Assembly (NCBI GenBank): GCA_016722025.1
Contig: JADKGZ010000011.1
Coordinates: forward strand, 1 to 64,000
Reading direction: 5' to 3'
DNA: 64,000 nucleotides
Origin: Acidimicrobiaceae bacterium
GTDB taxonomy: Bacteria; Actinomycetota; Acidimicrobiia; Acidimicrobiales; Ilumatobacteraceae
The translations under genes and the position numbers were made by a program. Below the pieces are notes generated by a model. That model did no database searches. It saw only the letters and a program-made list of their open reading frames with translations, and was not told the origin of the DNA. Of the stretch, positions 53,857-62,665 are shown piece by piece (position 1 is the stretch's first letter; the number at the start of each line of letters is the position of its first letter).

Positions 53857-55263
53857 TCAGGAACAGATCGGGGGCACCGAGTACCCACCGACGAGCGTCG
53901 CCAGCCACTGCGCCACCTGAATGGCCGTGCGGTCGCACAGGAACGGGGCAACGACCTGCACGCCGACGGGCAGACCAGCCCGAGTGCGCCCCACCGGCGC
54001 CGAGGTGCTGGGCAGGTACGCCGCGCCGATCAACGCCGGCCAACCCTCCAGCTCCACATACGACCGCTGACGCCCGTTGACGAAGATCTCGCGAGTGTTC
54101 CACTGCCCCTGCTGGGCGTGCTCGAACGCCGGCGAGAGGGTGACCGGGCAGAGCAACACGTCGAAGCCTCGGAAGAGGTCGGCCCAGGCAACCCGCAGAC
54201 GAGCTTGCTGACGATGCATCAACAGCCAGTCGCGGTGGCTGAGACCGCCGCCGCCGCCGTCATGGTCGCCGTCGTCGCTCACGGACACGGCGGCGCCGAT
54301 GAGCCGGGCACCGAGACGCCAGGCGCTGTCGACGTCGATCGCGGGCCGGGCCGACCGGTCCACCACCGCTCCCGCGCCCTGCAGCGCGTCGGCAGCGTCA
54401 TGCAGCACCGCAGCCATGTCGGCGTCGATCTCCAGCCGCGGCTCGTCGAACCAGGCGGCGACACGCAACGCGCGCGGCGAGGCAACAGTGGGCTCGGGGA
54501 GGTGCAACTGCCACGCAGCCGCCCGCTCGGCCGTCGGCTGCGCCAGGACGTCGAGCAGCAGGCGCAAGTCGAGAGCGCTGCGCGCCAGCGGGCCGAACGT
54601 GTTGACATCGCTCTCCGTGCCGCCGCCCGCGGGTTCGTCGAGGTACCCCAGCGTCGGGATGATGCCGAAGCTGGGCTTGTGCCCCCACACGCCACAGAAC
54701 GCTGACGGCACACGCACGGAGCCACCGATGTCGGTGCCCAGCTCGAAGCTGGTCATACCGCAGGCCACCGCGGCGGCGGCACCGCCCGACGAGCCACCGG
54801 GCGTGCGGGCAAGATCCCATGGGTTGTTGGTGGTGCCGAACATCTCGTTGAAGCTCTGCCAGTCGCCCGACCACTCGGGCAAGTTGGTCTTGCCGAACAC
54901 GATTGCTCCGGCTGCCTTCAACGACGCAACGGCGGGGGCGTCGGTGACCGGCACGTGGTCGCGCAACGCGGTGGCGCCGCCGGTGGACCGAATGCCGGCG
55001 GTCGCGATCGCATCCTTGATCGTGATCGGCAGGCCGTGCAGCGGACCCCACGACTGCCCGTCGATCGTGGCCGCGTCGGCCTCACGGCAACGCTCGCGGG
55101 CAGGGTCGACGGCGAGCGTGCAGACGGCGTTCACCTGCGGATCGACGGCAGCGATGCGCGCGAGGAACAGGTCGAGCAGCTCCTCGCTGCTCAGGCGGCG
55201 CGAGCGGATGGCCGCTGCCTGCTCGCCGGCGCTCCAGACCGTGGGGTCGCTGCCGCCGGTCAT
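53857..55263 (-). CDS. Amidase signature family hydrolase
   Basis: 468 residues. The Ser-cisSer-Lys triad is visible: Lys83 in GLPITIKDAIATAGI, the Gly/Ser loop TPGGSSGGAAAAVACG (Ser158/159) and Ser182 in GTDIGGSVRVPSAFCGV. The rest follows the amidase fold to GLPVGVQVVAPFLCDR near the end. It hydrolyses an amide; candidates include simple aliphatic or aryl amides, but it is not part of a gatCAB cluster, so a role in tRNA amidation is unlikely. It lies convergent to nothing and starts at the ATG 55261-55263. Confidence 0.9.
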   Translation of the reverse strand: MTGGSDPTVWSAGEQAAAIRSRRLSSEELLDLFLARIAAVDPQVNAVCTLAVDPARERCREADAATIDGQSWGPLHGLPITIKDAIATAGIRSTGGATALRDHVPVTDAPAVASLKAAGAIVFGKTNLPEWSGDWQSFNEMFGTTNNPWDLARTPGGSSGGAAAAVACGMTSFELGTDIGGSVRVPSAFCGVWGHKPSFGIIPTLGYLDEPAGGGTESDVNTFGPLARSALDLRLLLDVLAQPTAERAAAWQLHLPEPTVASPRALRVAAWFDEPRLEIDADMAAVLHDAADALQGAGAVVDRSARPAIDVDSAWRLGARLIGAAVSVSDDGDHDGGGGGLSHRDWLLMHRQQARLRVAWADLFRGFDVLLCPVTLSPAFEHAQQGQWNTREIFVNGRQRSYVELEGWPALIGAAYLPSTSAPVGRTRAGLPVGVQVVAPFLCDRTAIQVAQWLATLVGGYSVPPICS

Positions 55264-55401
55264 CGCACCACGCCTCGATGCCGGCAACGGGCGGGGCTGA
55301 GCATCTGCATTCGACCAACGTACCCCGCACCGCGCGCATCGTTCGGCGGGACCACGCGCGACACCGGCGGCGGGCCGCGGGCCGCAACGAGCCCGTCGCA
55401 G

Positions 55402-55407
55402 TAGCGT
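55402..55407 (+). promoter_or_regulatory. -10 box of the MBL hydrolase gene (leaderless type)
   Basis: TAGCGT, 7 nt before the ATG at 55415. Confidence 0.5.
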
Positions 55408-55414
55408 GGCGCAC

Positions 55415-56029
55415 ATGACCACGTTGCACTGGGCCGACAGCAGGTTGCAGATCCACAAGGTCGTGGTGGGGCCGTACGCGAACAACGTGTTCGTGCTGCG
55501 CTGCCGCGACACGGGCGAAGCCGTGCTCATCGATGCGGCCAACGAACACGAGCAGCTGCTCGAACTGTGCCGGCGCCTCGGCGTTCGCAGAGTGCTGGAG
55601 ACGCACGGCCACTGGGACCACATCCAGGCAGTGCCTGCCATCCGTGAGGCGGGGTACGAGGTGGGCGTGATGAGCGCCGACGCAGCGATGCTGAAGGATG
55701 TCGGCTACGACGTGTTCATCGACGACCACGACGTCATCGAGGTCGGCAAGCTGCGCCTACATGCCATTCACAACCCGGGGCACACACCCGGTTCGGTGAG
55801 CTTCCGCGTGGAGGGCGCCCCGCTGGTCTTCACCGGCGACACGCTCTTCCCCGGCGGCCCCGGCAACACCACGTTCGACGGCGGCAACTTCAACACCATC
55901 ATCGACTCACTCGACAACCGACTGTTCACCCTGCCCGCAGAGACCATCGTCATGCCGGGTCACGGTGTCAGCACCACCATCGCCGCCGAGCGGCCACACC
56001 TGCAGGAGTGGGTGGCACGCGGCTGGTGA
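55415..56029 (+). CDS. MBL-fold metallo-hydrolase
   Basis: 204 residues. The binuclear metal site is complete: THGHWDHI (His64, His66, Asp68, His69), His123 in NPGHTPGSVSF, Asp142 in VFTGDTLFPGG and His183 in VMPGHGVSTTI. The pattern resembles glyoxalase II-like hydrolases that cut thioesters, and the size fits the small actinobacterial members; substrate unknown. An in-frame start at 55406 lies within the -10 region, so 55415 is preferred. Confidence 0.88.
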   Translation: MTTLHWADSRLQIHKVVVGPYANNVFVLRCRDTGEAVLIDAANEHEQLLELCRRLGVRRVLETHGHWDHIQAVPAIREAGYEVGVMSADAAMLKDVGYDVFIDDHDVIEVGKLRLHAIHNPGHTPGSVSFRVEGAPLVFTGDTLFPGGPGNTTFDGGNFNTIIDSLDNRLFTLPAETIVMPGHGVSTTIAAERPHLQEWVARGW

Positions 56030-56110
56030 GCCGTTCATCCGCCGCGGCTGCAACCGCCGCAACGAGCGTTGATGCGTCAGCGGGCGTGATGCCCGGCGAG
56101 GCCGAGGCCC

Positions 56111-56116
56111 TACAAT
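56111..56116 (+). promoter_or_regulatory. -10 box of the fatty acid desaturase gene (leaderless type)
   Basis: TACAAT, 7 nt before the ATG at 56124; the best match to the -10 consensus in the window. Confidence 0.6.
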
Positions 56117-56123
56117 CCTCGCC

Positions 56124-57068
56124 ATGTCGGGGATGGTGATCACCACGCTGCCCGCCTGCCGCGAGACGGCGTTGATCCGGCCCGATGGCCGGCCACAACC
56201 CGCGTTCCGCGAGCAGCTGCGGCGCATTCCCTCGTGGCGCAACGCATGGTCGGTGCTCTTCTTGTACGTGCAGACCGGCCTGGTGCTGTGGGCCACCGTC
56301 GCCCTCGCTCCGTGGGTGTGGCCCATCACCTTCGTGCTGCTGGGCCGCACGTTCGCCCAGTACCTCTCGCTGATGCACGACGCGGCGCACCGGCTGCTGT
56401 TCCGCAACAAGCGCGTGAACGACTTCGTCGGCCGGTGGCTGCTGGGCTACCCGTCGCTCACCAACGTCGACGGGTATCGCCGTGTGCACGCAGCGCATCA
56501 CCGCGAGGAGTTCGGGCCGGACGAACCGGATCTGGCGTTGTACGTGGGCTACCCGATCACGCCCGCCAGCTTCAGGCGCAAGCTGTGGCGCGACGCGACC
56601 GGGCGCACGGGCAGCAAGCTGATGCTGCAGTTCCTCTCGTCGGCGCGCAGCCCCGACCAACGGTCGCGCCACACGTTCTGGAAGATCATGCTGGTGCAAG
56701 CCGTCCTGCTCGGTGCGGCGATCATCAGCGGGCACTGGTGGCTGTACCCGTTCTTCTGGCTGGGGCCATACCTCACCGTCTGGCGCGTGATCAACCGTCT
56801 GCGCTCGATCGCCGAGCACGGTGGCATGCACGCGTCGCCCGACCGGCGCCGCACCACGCACGCGGTCGCACAGCACCCACTGGCGCGGTTCATGGTGGTG
56901 CCGTATCGCATCGGGCTGCACCTTCCTCACCACGTGGACAGCGGTGTGCCGTTCCGCAACCTGCCGCAACTCGACGCGGCGCTGCGCCAAGCCGGCTACC
57001 TCGACGACTCGTTCGAGTACCCCTCGTACCCCGCGATCTGGAAAGCGCTGCGCACCCCCACCGCCTAG
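56124..57068 (+). CDS. Fatty acid desaturase family membrane protein
   Basis: 314 residues with the three His boxes of membrane desaturases: HDAAH (85-89), HAAHH (122-126) and HLPHH (266-270), plus His232 in IAEHGGMHASP. Four membrane helices flank them (FLYVQTGLVLWATVALAPWV, WPITFVLLGRTFAQYLSL and two near 190-225). The di-iron centre inserts a double bond into, or hydroxylates, a lipid chain. Electrons must come from a ferredoxin or similar; none is adjacent, the nearest being at 52763. It is followed 40 bases later by a PLP decarboxylase with its own start. Confidence 0.88.
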   Translation: MSGMVITTLPACRETALIRPDGRPQPAFREQLRRIPSWRNAWSVLFLYVQTGLVLWATVALAPWVWPITFVLLGRTFAQYLSLMHDAAHRLLFRNKRVNDFVGRWLLGYPSLTNVDGYRRVHAAHHREEFGPDEPDLALYVGYPITPASFRRKLWRDATGRTGSKLMLQFLSSARSPDQRSRHTFWKIMLVQAVLLGAAIISGHWWLYPFFWLGPYLTVWRVINRLRSIAEHGGMHASPDRRRTTHAVAQHPLARFMVVPYRIGLHLPHHVDSGVPFRNLPQLDAALRQAGYLDDSFEYPSYPAIWKALRTPTA

Positions 57069-57108
57069 TCTTTCGGGACCTAACTACTTCTCCGATCGCG
57101 GGACCCGC

Positions 57109-58482
57109 ATGGCGACATCGATGCACACTTGGGACGACGACACCAACCGGTTCGCCCACGCCGTCATCGACTACGCGGTCGAGCGCGTGCACCTGGCCAA
57201 GGACACTCAGTGGGGCGCACACCCCGCCGACGTGCTGCAGGCGGCGATCGCCCACGCGGTCGCGCCGCAGGGAGTCGGTGGCCTGGAAGCGCTGCGTCTC
57301 TTCCGCGAGGTGCTGCTGCCCGCCTGTCGCCCGATGGACGATCCGATGAACCTGGCGTACGTGCCCACCGCGCCATCGGTGGCATCGACCATGTTCGACC
57401 TTGTGGTCAGTGCCTCGTCGATCTTCGGCGGCAACTGGGAGGCCGGCGCCGGGGCCATTGCGGCCGAGAACCAGGCGTTGCGCTGGTTGGCCGACCTTGC
57501 CGGCTTTCCGCCCGACGCCGGCGGCGTGTTCGTGTCGGGTGGGTCGGCAGCGAACCTCAGCGCACTGGTGACCGCACGGGAGGTGTTCACGCAACGCCGC
57601 GGCGGGCGACCGCCGAGGTACACCGTGGCGGTCACCGAAGAGGTGCACGCCTCGGTGCGTGCCGCCGCGCGCGTGATGGACGTCGATGTGTTGCCGGTGC
57701 ACACCGACGCGCACGGGCGGATGACCGGTGCAGCGCTCGATGCGGCGCTGCACGAGCACGAGCACGACAGTGTTTTCGCCGTGGTCGCCACCGGCGGCAC
57801 CACCAACGCGGGCGTGATCGACGAGCTCGACCCGATCGCAGATGTCTGTCAGGCGCGTGGCCTGTGGATGCACGTCGACGGCGCGTACGGCCTGGCCGCG
57901 CTGTGCAGCAGCATCGTTCGCGATCGCTTCCACGGCATCGAGCGTGCCGACAGCTTCGGCGTCGACCCGCACAAGTGGCTGTTCGCTCCCTACGACAGTG
58001 CTGCGCTGATCTACCGCGACCCGCGGCCTGCCGCTGCCACCCACGCGCAGCACGGCGCGTACCTCGATGCCGTGAACCGGGGTGACTGGAACCCCAGCGA
58101 CTACGCCTATCACCTGTCGCGTCGCGCTCGCGGCCTGCCGCTGTGGTTCGGCCTCGCCACGTACGGCACGCAGGCGTACACCGATGCAGTCGACGGGGCC
58201 ATCCGCACCGCCGCCTCCTTCGCCGACGAAGTGTCGGCGCGACCCCAGTTCCAACTGCTGTTGCCGCCCGAGCTTTCGGTCGTGCTGTTCACACGCATCG
58301 GCTGGAGCAGCGAGCAGTACGCGGAGTGGAGCAAACGTCGCGCCGGCGAGGGGCGCTACCTGGTGGTGCCCACCTCGTGGCGCGGCGAGCCGTGCCTGCG
58401 CATCTGCATCGTGCACCCGCTCACCGAGCTCGGCGAGATCGTCGGCATCCTCGACGACCTCGTCAGCTACCAGCCGGCGTGA
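57109..58482 (+). CDS. Pyridoxal-phosphate-dependent decarboxylase (aromatic amino acid/glutamate decarboxylase superfamily)
   Basis: 457 residues. GVFVSGGSAANLSALVTARE binds PLP phosphate, VHASVRAAARVMDVDVLPVH stacks on the ring, HVDGAYGLAALC carries the Asp, and DPHKWLFAPYDSAALIYRD the Schiff-base Lys. NLAYVPTAPSVASTMFDLVV near the N-terminus matches group II decarboxylases, which act on aromatic L-amino acids, glutamate or aspartate. Substrate is not decided by what I can see. No ribosome site or near -10 precedes the ATG at 57109, so a leader may run from the desaturase end. Confidence 0.87.
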   Translation: MATSMHTWDDDTNRFAHAVIDYAVERVHLAKDTQWGAHPADVLQAAIAHAVAPQGVGGLEALRLFREVLLPACRPMDDPMNLAYVPTAPSVASTMFDLVVSASSIFGGNWEAGAGAIAAENQALRWLADLAGFPPDAGGVFVSGGSAANLSALVTAREVFTQRRGGRPPRYTVAVTEEVHASVRAAARVMDVDVLPVHTDAHGRMTGAALDAALHEHEHDSVFAVVATGGTTNAGVIDELDPIADVCQARGLWMHVDGAYGLAALCSSIVRDRFHGIERADSFGVDPHKWLFAPYDSAALIYRDPRPAAATHAQHGAYLDAVNRGDWNPSDYAYHLSRRARGLPLWFGLATYGTQAYTDAVDGAIRTAASFADEVSARPQFQLLLPPELSVVLFTRIGWSSEQYAEWSKRRAGEGRYLVVPTSWRGEPCLRICIVHPLTELGEIVGILDDLVSYQPA

Positions 58483-58553
58483 CCCCGAGGCCAGGGCTCG
58501 TGCGCGTGCGCCGAGTTTCTACTACGGCCATAGGGGAAATAGCCGGTGCCCAC

Positions 58554-58559
58554 TAGAAT
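58554..58559 (+). promoter_or_regulatory. -10 box of the suf operon (leaderless type)
   Basis: TAGAAT, 7 nt before the GTG at 58567. An in-frame ATG at 58558 overlaps this hexamer and is therefore rejected as start. Confidence 0.5.
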
Positions 58560-58566
58560 GGCTGCC

Positions 58567-59322
58567 GTGACCGAGCTCTTCCGCATCGACAACCTGCACG
58601 CCCGGCCCGTCTCCGACGAAGGCGATGCGGCCGACATCCTGCGCGGCGTGTCGCTGACGGTCGCCGAAGGCGAGGTGCACGCCATCATGGGCCCCAACGG
58701 TTGTGGCAAGAGCACGCTCGCCAGCGCGCTGCTCGCCAGCCCGGAGTACGAGGTCACCAGTGGCCGCATCTACTTCCAGGGCGACGATGTCACCGATTGG
58801 CCCACCGATGTGCGGGCCAAGGCCGGCATGTTCCTGGCCTTCCAGTACCCGCAGGAGATCCCCGGCGTGTCGGTCATCCAGTTCTTGCGGCAGGCGCTGT
58901 CGGCCCGCAAGGGGCTCGACCTCAGCGTGCTCGAGCTGCGCCTGGCCACCATGGACTGGATGAAGCGGTTGGGCATGGACAGCTCGTTCGTCGATCGCTA
59001 CCTCAACGAGGGCTTCAGCGGTGGCGAGAAGAAGCGCAACGAAGTGATGCAGATGGCCATCCTCGAGCCCGAGATCGCGATCCTCGACGAGACCGACAGC
59101 GGGCTCGACATCGATGCCCTGCGCATCGTCGCCAAGGGAATTCGCGAGATCCGAGCCGATCGACCCAAGATGGGGGTCGTGCTCATCACCCATTACCAGC
59201 GCTTGCTCGACGAGGTCGCCCCCGACCACGTGCACATCATGGTGGACGGTCGCATCGTGGCCAGCGGCGGCATGGAGCTGGCCGCACAGCTGGAGAGCGA
59301 CGGGTACGAGGCGTTCCGGTGA
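58567..59322 (+). CDS. sufC: Fe-S cluster assembly ATPase SufC
   Basis: 251 residues from the GTG. Walker A is GPNGCGKS, the Q-loop lies in FLAFQYPQEIPGVSV, the signature is FSGGEKKRNEVMQMA and Walker B is IAILDETDSGLDIDAL, all SufC-specific. SufC drives the SufBCD scaffold that builds iron-sulfur clusters. sufB and sufD, usually just upstream, are absent here; upstream is the PLP decarboxylase. The start is set by TAGAAT 7 nt upstream. sufS overlaps by 4 bases (GTGA). Confidence 0.92.
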   Translation: MTELFRIDNLHARPVSDEGDAADILRGVSLTVAEGEVHAIMGPNGCGKSTLASALLASPEYEVTSGRIYFQGDDVTDWPTDVRAKAGMFLAFQYPQEIPGVSVIQFLRQALSARKGLDLSVLELRLATMDWMKRLGMDSSFVDRYLNEGFSGGEKKRNEVMQMAILEPEIAILDETDSGLDIDALRIVAKGIREIRADRPKMGVVLITHYQRLLDEVAPDHVHIMVDGRIVASGGMELAAQLESDGYEAFR

Positions 59323-60563
59323 CCGCTGCGCAAACCCTCGATGTCGCCGCGATCAAGCAGCAGTTCCCGCTGTTGCGGCGCGAGATCAACGGTGCGCCGC
59401 TGGTGTACCTGGATTCGGCCAACACCACGCAGAAGCCGCAAGTGGTGATCGATGCGATGAGCACGTTCATGGAGCAGTCGTACGCGCCCATCAACCGCAG
59501 CGCATACTCGCTGGCGGCTGAGGCCACCGACTGCTTCGAGGGTGCGCGCACCAAGGTGCAGCACTTCATCAACGCCCGCCGCGCACACGAGATCGTGTTC
59601 ACCAAGAACGCCACCGAGTCGCTCAACCTGGTGGCCTACGCGTGGGGTCGCGCCAACTTGCAGGCGGGCGACGTGGTGGTGCTCACGCACATGGAGCACC
59701 ACGCCAACATCGTGCCGTGGCACATGCTGGTGGCCGAGAAGGGCATCGTGCTGCGCTGGGTGCCGCTCACCGCTGACGGCCAACTCGACCTCTCCGAGCT
59801 CCCTTCGCTGCTCGACGGAGCACGCGTGTTCAGCTTCACCGCAATGAGCAACGTGTTGGGCACCATCACCCCCGTGCAGCAGTTGTGTGCGGCAGCCCAC
59901 GCGGCAGGCGCGCTTGCCATCGTCGACGGTTGCCAGTACGTGCCACACAACGTCACCGACGTGCAAGCCTGGGGCGCCGATTTCATGGCGTTCAGCAGCC
60001 ACAAGCTGTGCGGCCCTTCGGGTGTCGGCGTGCTGTGGGGCCGCGAAGAGCTGCTCGACGCCATGCCGCCGTTCCTCGGCGGTGGCAACATGATCGCCGA
60101 CGTTCGGCTCGACGGTTTCACCACCGCCGAGCTGCCTGCCAAGTTCGAAGCCGGCACGCCTCCCATCACCGAGGTCGTCGGCCTGGGCGCCGCGGTCGAC
60201 TTCCTCACCGGGTTGGGCATGGCCAACATCCGCCGCCACGAGATCGAGGTGGCCGGTTACGCGATGCAGTCGCTCACCGAACGGTTCGGCACCGACATCC
60301 AGTTGCACGGCCCGTGCAACGTGGAAGTGCGCGGCGCCACCTTCAGCTTCGGCTTCCGCGACATCCACCCCCACGACCTCAGCCAGGTGCTCGACCAGCG
60401 CAACGTGTGCGTGCGCGCCGGTCACCACTGCGCGAAGCCACTGATGCGGCTGCTGGGCGTCAACGCCACCGCCCGCGCCAGCTTCTACCTCTACAACGAC
60501 ACCACCGACGTCGACACGCTGGCCGACGCGCTCGACAGTGCCAGCGATATCTTCGCGTCATAG
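59319..60563 (+). CDS. sufS: Cysteine desulfurase SufS
   Basis: 414 residues from a GTG. YLDSANTTQKPQVVIDAM, EIVFTKNATESLNLVAYAWG, HMEHHANIVPWHML, DFMAFSSHKLCGPSGVGVLW with PLP Lys229, and CVRAGHHCAKPLMRLLG with the catalytic Cys371 identify a group II desulfurase. It takes sulfur from cysteine as a persulfide and hands it to SufU, encoded next. Asn replaces the Ala common in LDNAATTQKP, a change seen elsewhere in the family. Confidence 0.93.
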   Translation: MTAAQTLDVAAIKQQFPLLRREINGAPLVYLDSANTTQKPQVVIDAMSTFMEQSYAPINRSAYSLAAEATDCFEGARTKVQHFINARRAHEIVFTKNATESLNLVAYAWGRANLQAGDVVVLTHMEHHANIVPWHMLVAEKGIVLRWVPLTADGQLDLSELPSLLDGARVFSFTAMSNVLGTITPVQQLCAAAHAAGALAIVDGCQYVPHNVTDVQAWGADFMAFSSHKLCGPSGVGVLWGREELLDAMPPFLGGGNMIADVRLDGFTTAELPAKFEAGTPPITEVVGLGAAVDFLTGLGMANIRRHEIEVAGYAMQSLTERFGTDIQLHGPCNVEVRGATFSFGFRDIHPHDLSQVLDQRNVCVRAGHHCAKPLMRLLGVNATARASFYLYNDTTDVDTLADALDSASDIFAS

Positions 60564-60572
60564 GAGGCCCAC

Positions 60573-61019
60573 ATGCCCGGCTTGGAAGACCTGTACCGCG
60601 AGATCATCCTCGATCACCATCGCAACCCGCGCAACCGCGGCGAGCTGGCCCCGCCGGCACCGCACGCAGTGGGGCACAACCCGTTGTGCGGCGACGAGAT
60701 CGACGTGTACCTGCAGGTGGAGAACGACGTCGTGGTCGACGTGAAGGTGGGCGGCCAGGGCTGCAGCATCTCGCAGAGCTCGGCCAGCATGATGAGCCAG
60801 GCCATCAAGGGCAAGCCGGTCACCGAAGTGCGTGCGCTCGTGCGGCGCTTCAAGGGCCTGATGAGCATTCCCGACGAGGACGGCAACCCCATCGAGCCCG
60901 ACCCCGAGGTGAAGTTGGGCGACTTGGAGGCGCTGCAGGGCGTCGTCAAGTTCCCGGTGCGCATCAAGTGCGCCACCCTCTCCTGGAACACGCTGCTCGA
61001 CGCGCTCGCCCAAGCATGA
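60573..61019 (+). CDS. sufU: SufU family zinc-dependent sulfurtransferase
   Basis: 148 residues. Cys39 in HNPLCGDEIDV with Asp41, Cys64 in GGQGCSISQSSASMM and Cys133 in RIKCATLSW form the zinc site that accepts persulfide from SufS; the insertion between the second and third Cys (about residues 80-125) is the SufU mark against IscU. An AGGAGG site lies 6 nt before the ATG. The following nucleoside hydrolase overlaps by 4 bases. Confidence 0.92.
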   Translation: MPGLEDLYREIILDHHRNPRNRGELAPPAPHAVGHNPLCGDEIDVYLQVENDVVVDVKVGGQGCSISQSSASMMSQAIKGKPVTEVRALVRRFKGLMSIPDEDGNPIEPDPEVKLGDLEALQGVVKFPVRIKCATLSWNTLLDALAQA

Positions 61020-61972
61020 CGACCAAGATTCCCATCATCATCGACACCGATCCGGGCATCGATGATGCGATGGCAATCTTCTACGCGCTGGCCTCACCAG
61101 AGCTCGACGTCGTCGGGCTCACCACCGTGTTCGGCAACGCACATGTCGACGTGTGCACCGACAACGCCATCCGCATCCTCGACATCGCCGGCCGCTCGCA
61201 CATCCCGGTGGCTCAGGGTGCCGCCCGGCCGTTGGCCATGCCGTACCGCGGCCCGGCCGACTACGTGCACGGCGTCAACGGCCTCGCCGATGTGGCCTTG
61301 CCACTTCCCTCACGGGCGCCGCACGCACTCGCTGCCGCGCACTTCATCATCGAGCAGGTCATGGCCGCGCCGGGCGAGATCACGCTGGTGCCGATCGGCC
61401 CACTCACCAACATCGCCCTCGCCATGCTTCTGCAACCCGACCTGCCGCAGCACCTGGCCGGCATGGTCATCATGGGCGGCAACGCATTCGTTCCCGGCAA
61501 CGCGTCGCCTGCCGCGGAGGCCAACATCCTCAACGATCCGGAGGCCGCCGACATCGTGTTCGGTGCCGACTGCCCGATCGTGATGTGCGGGTTGGATGTC
61601 ACCGAGCGCACCATCATGTCCAGCGAGCAGATCGCCGGCATCGCGTCCATCGACAACGATCGCGCTCGGCTCGCCGCGCAGATCCTGCCGTACTACCGCG
61701 ACTTCCACCTGTCGCACGGTGGGCCCGATGGCATCCACGTGCACGACAGCACCTGCATCTCGTACCTGCTCGCACCGCAGCACTACCGGGCGGTGCATCA
61801 CCCGGTGCGTGTCGATTGCGGCCAGCACGTGGGCCGCGGCAAGACCTGGCCGACCACTCGCCATGCGCTTGCCGAAGGGCCGTGGGGTGGGCGACGGGCC
61901 ATCACCATCCTCACCGAGGTCGATGCGGCTGCAGTGGTGGCGCTGGAACTCTCGCGCCTTACAGTCGCCTGA
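61016..61972 (+). CDS. Inosine-uridine preferring nucleoside hydrolase family
   Basis: 318 residues. The calcium-binding N-terminus IIIDTDPGIDDAMAIFYALA is complete, with the VFGNAHVDVCTDNAIRI segment, VPIGPLTNIALAMLLQPDL, VIMGGNAFVPGNASPAAEAN and HVHDSTCISYLLAP (late Asp). The enzyme cuts the N-glycosidic bond of nucleosides for base salvage. The Asn in GGNAF and His near 240 fit group I or II members. It is the fourth gene in the suf transcript by overlap, an arrangement that I do not recognise as functional. Confidence 0.9.
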   Translation: MTTKIPIIIDTDPGIDDAMAIFYALASPELDVVGLTTVFGNAHVDVCTDNAIRILDIAGRSHIPVAQGAARPLAMPYRGPADYVHGVNGLADVALPLPSRAPHALAAAHFIIEQVMAAPGEITLVPIGPLTNIALAMLLQPDLPQHLAGMVIMGGNAFVPGNASPAAEANILNDPEAADIVFGADCPIVMCGLDVTERTIMSSEQIAGIASIDNDRARLAAQILPYYRDFHLSHGGPDGIHVHDSTCISYLLAPQHYRAVHHPVRVDCGQHVGRGKTWPTTRHALAEGPWGGRRAITILTEVDAAAVVALELSRLTVA

Positions 61973-61975
61973 CGT

Positions 61976-62653
61976 ATGCATGAGTTCTTCGACGACATCG
62001 TCCCCCACCCCGAGGGCGTCGACCCCGACACCGACCTGATCCACGAGCGCGCCTACGTGGTGCGCGCGTATCGCAAAGACGCCCACACGCTGCTCCTGCG
62101 TGGCGCGGTGCGCGACCAGAAGCCGCCGGGCCTCTACGTGCCCAACGACCCCGAGCCACTGACGGTTCATCACATGATCGTCGACCTGCACATCGAGGTT
62201 CCGTCGTTGGAGATCGTGCAGGCGAAGGCGGTGTTGCAGACGCACCCTCACGCCAACTGCACCCGCATCGAAGACCACTACGAGAACCTGGTGGGGCTCT
62301 CCATCGCGCGCGGCTTCACCCACAAGGTGCGCGAGCTGTTCGGCGGACCTCGCGGGTGCACGCACACCACCGCGCTGCTGCAGGCCATGGCCCCGGTGGC
62401 GGTGCAGTCGATGTGGTCGTTCCGCATGATGGCCGCCGCCGATGCGGGGGGCGCGAGCGGGCCCGACTTCTCCACCCCGGAAGCACGCATGCGGGCGATG
62501 GCCACCAACCTCAACACCTGCCACATCTGGGCCGAGGACGGCGAGCAGGTCACCGGCATTCGCAACGGCGAGCCGATGGAGGTTCCGGTGTGGATCGTGA
62601 AGCGGTTCCGCGAACTGGGCCTCGACCACAACAGCTGGCGCAACCAGGGCTAG
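61976..62653 (+). CDS. DUF2889 domain-containing protein
   Basis: 225 residues. AYVVRAYRKDAHTLLLRGAV, VHHMIVDLHIEVPSLEIVQA, ELFGGPRGCTHTTALLQAMA and NLNTCHIWAEDGEQV are typical of DUF2889; Cys and His in GCTHTTAL and TCHIW may bind a metal. The family is found near acyl-CoA and aromatic degradation genes, but has no proven role. The ATG at 61976 follows the nucleoside hydrolase stop by 3 bases, so it is part of the same transcript. Confidence 0.82.
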   Translation: MHEFFDDIVPHPEGVDPDTDLIHERAYVVRAYRKDAHTLLLRGAVRDQKPPGLYVPNDPEPLTVHHMIVDLHIEVPSLEIVQAKAVLQTHPHANCTRIEDHYENLVGLSIARGFTHKVRELFGGPRGCTHTTALLQAMAPVAVQSMWSFRMMAAADAGGASGPDFSTPEARMRAMATNLNTCHIWAEDGEQVTGIRNGEPMEVPVWIVKRFRELGLDHNSWRNQG

Positions 62654-62665
62654 CTCACCACCCTG

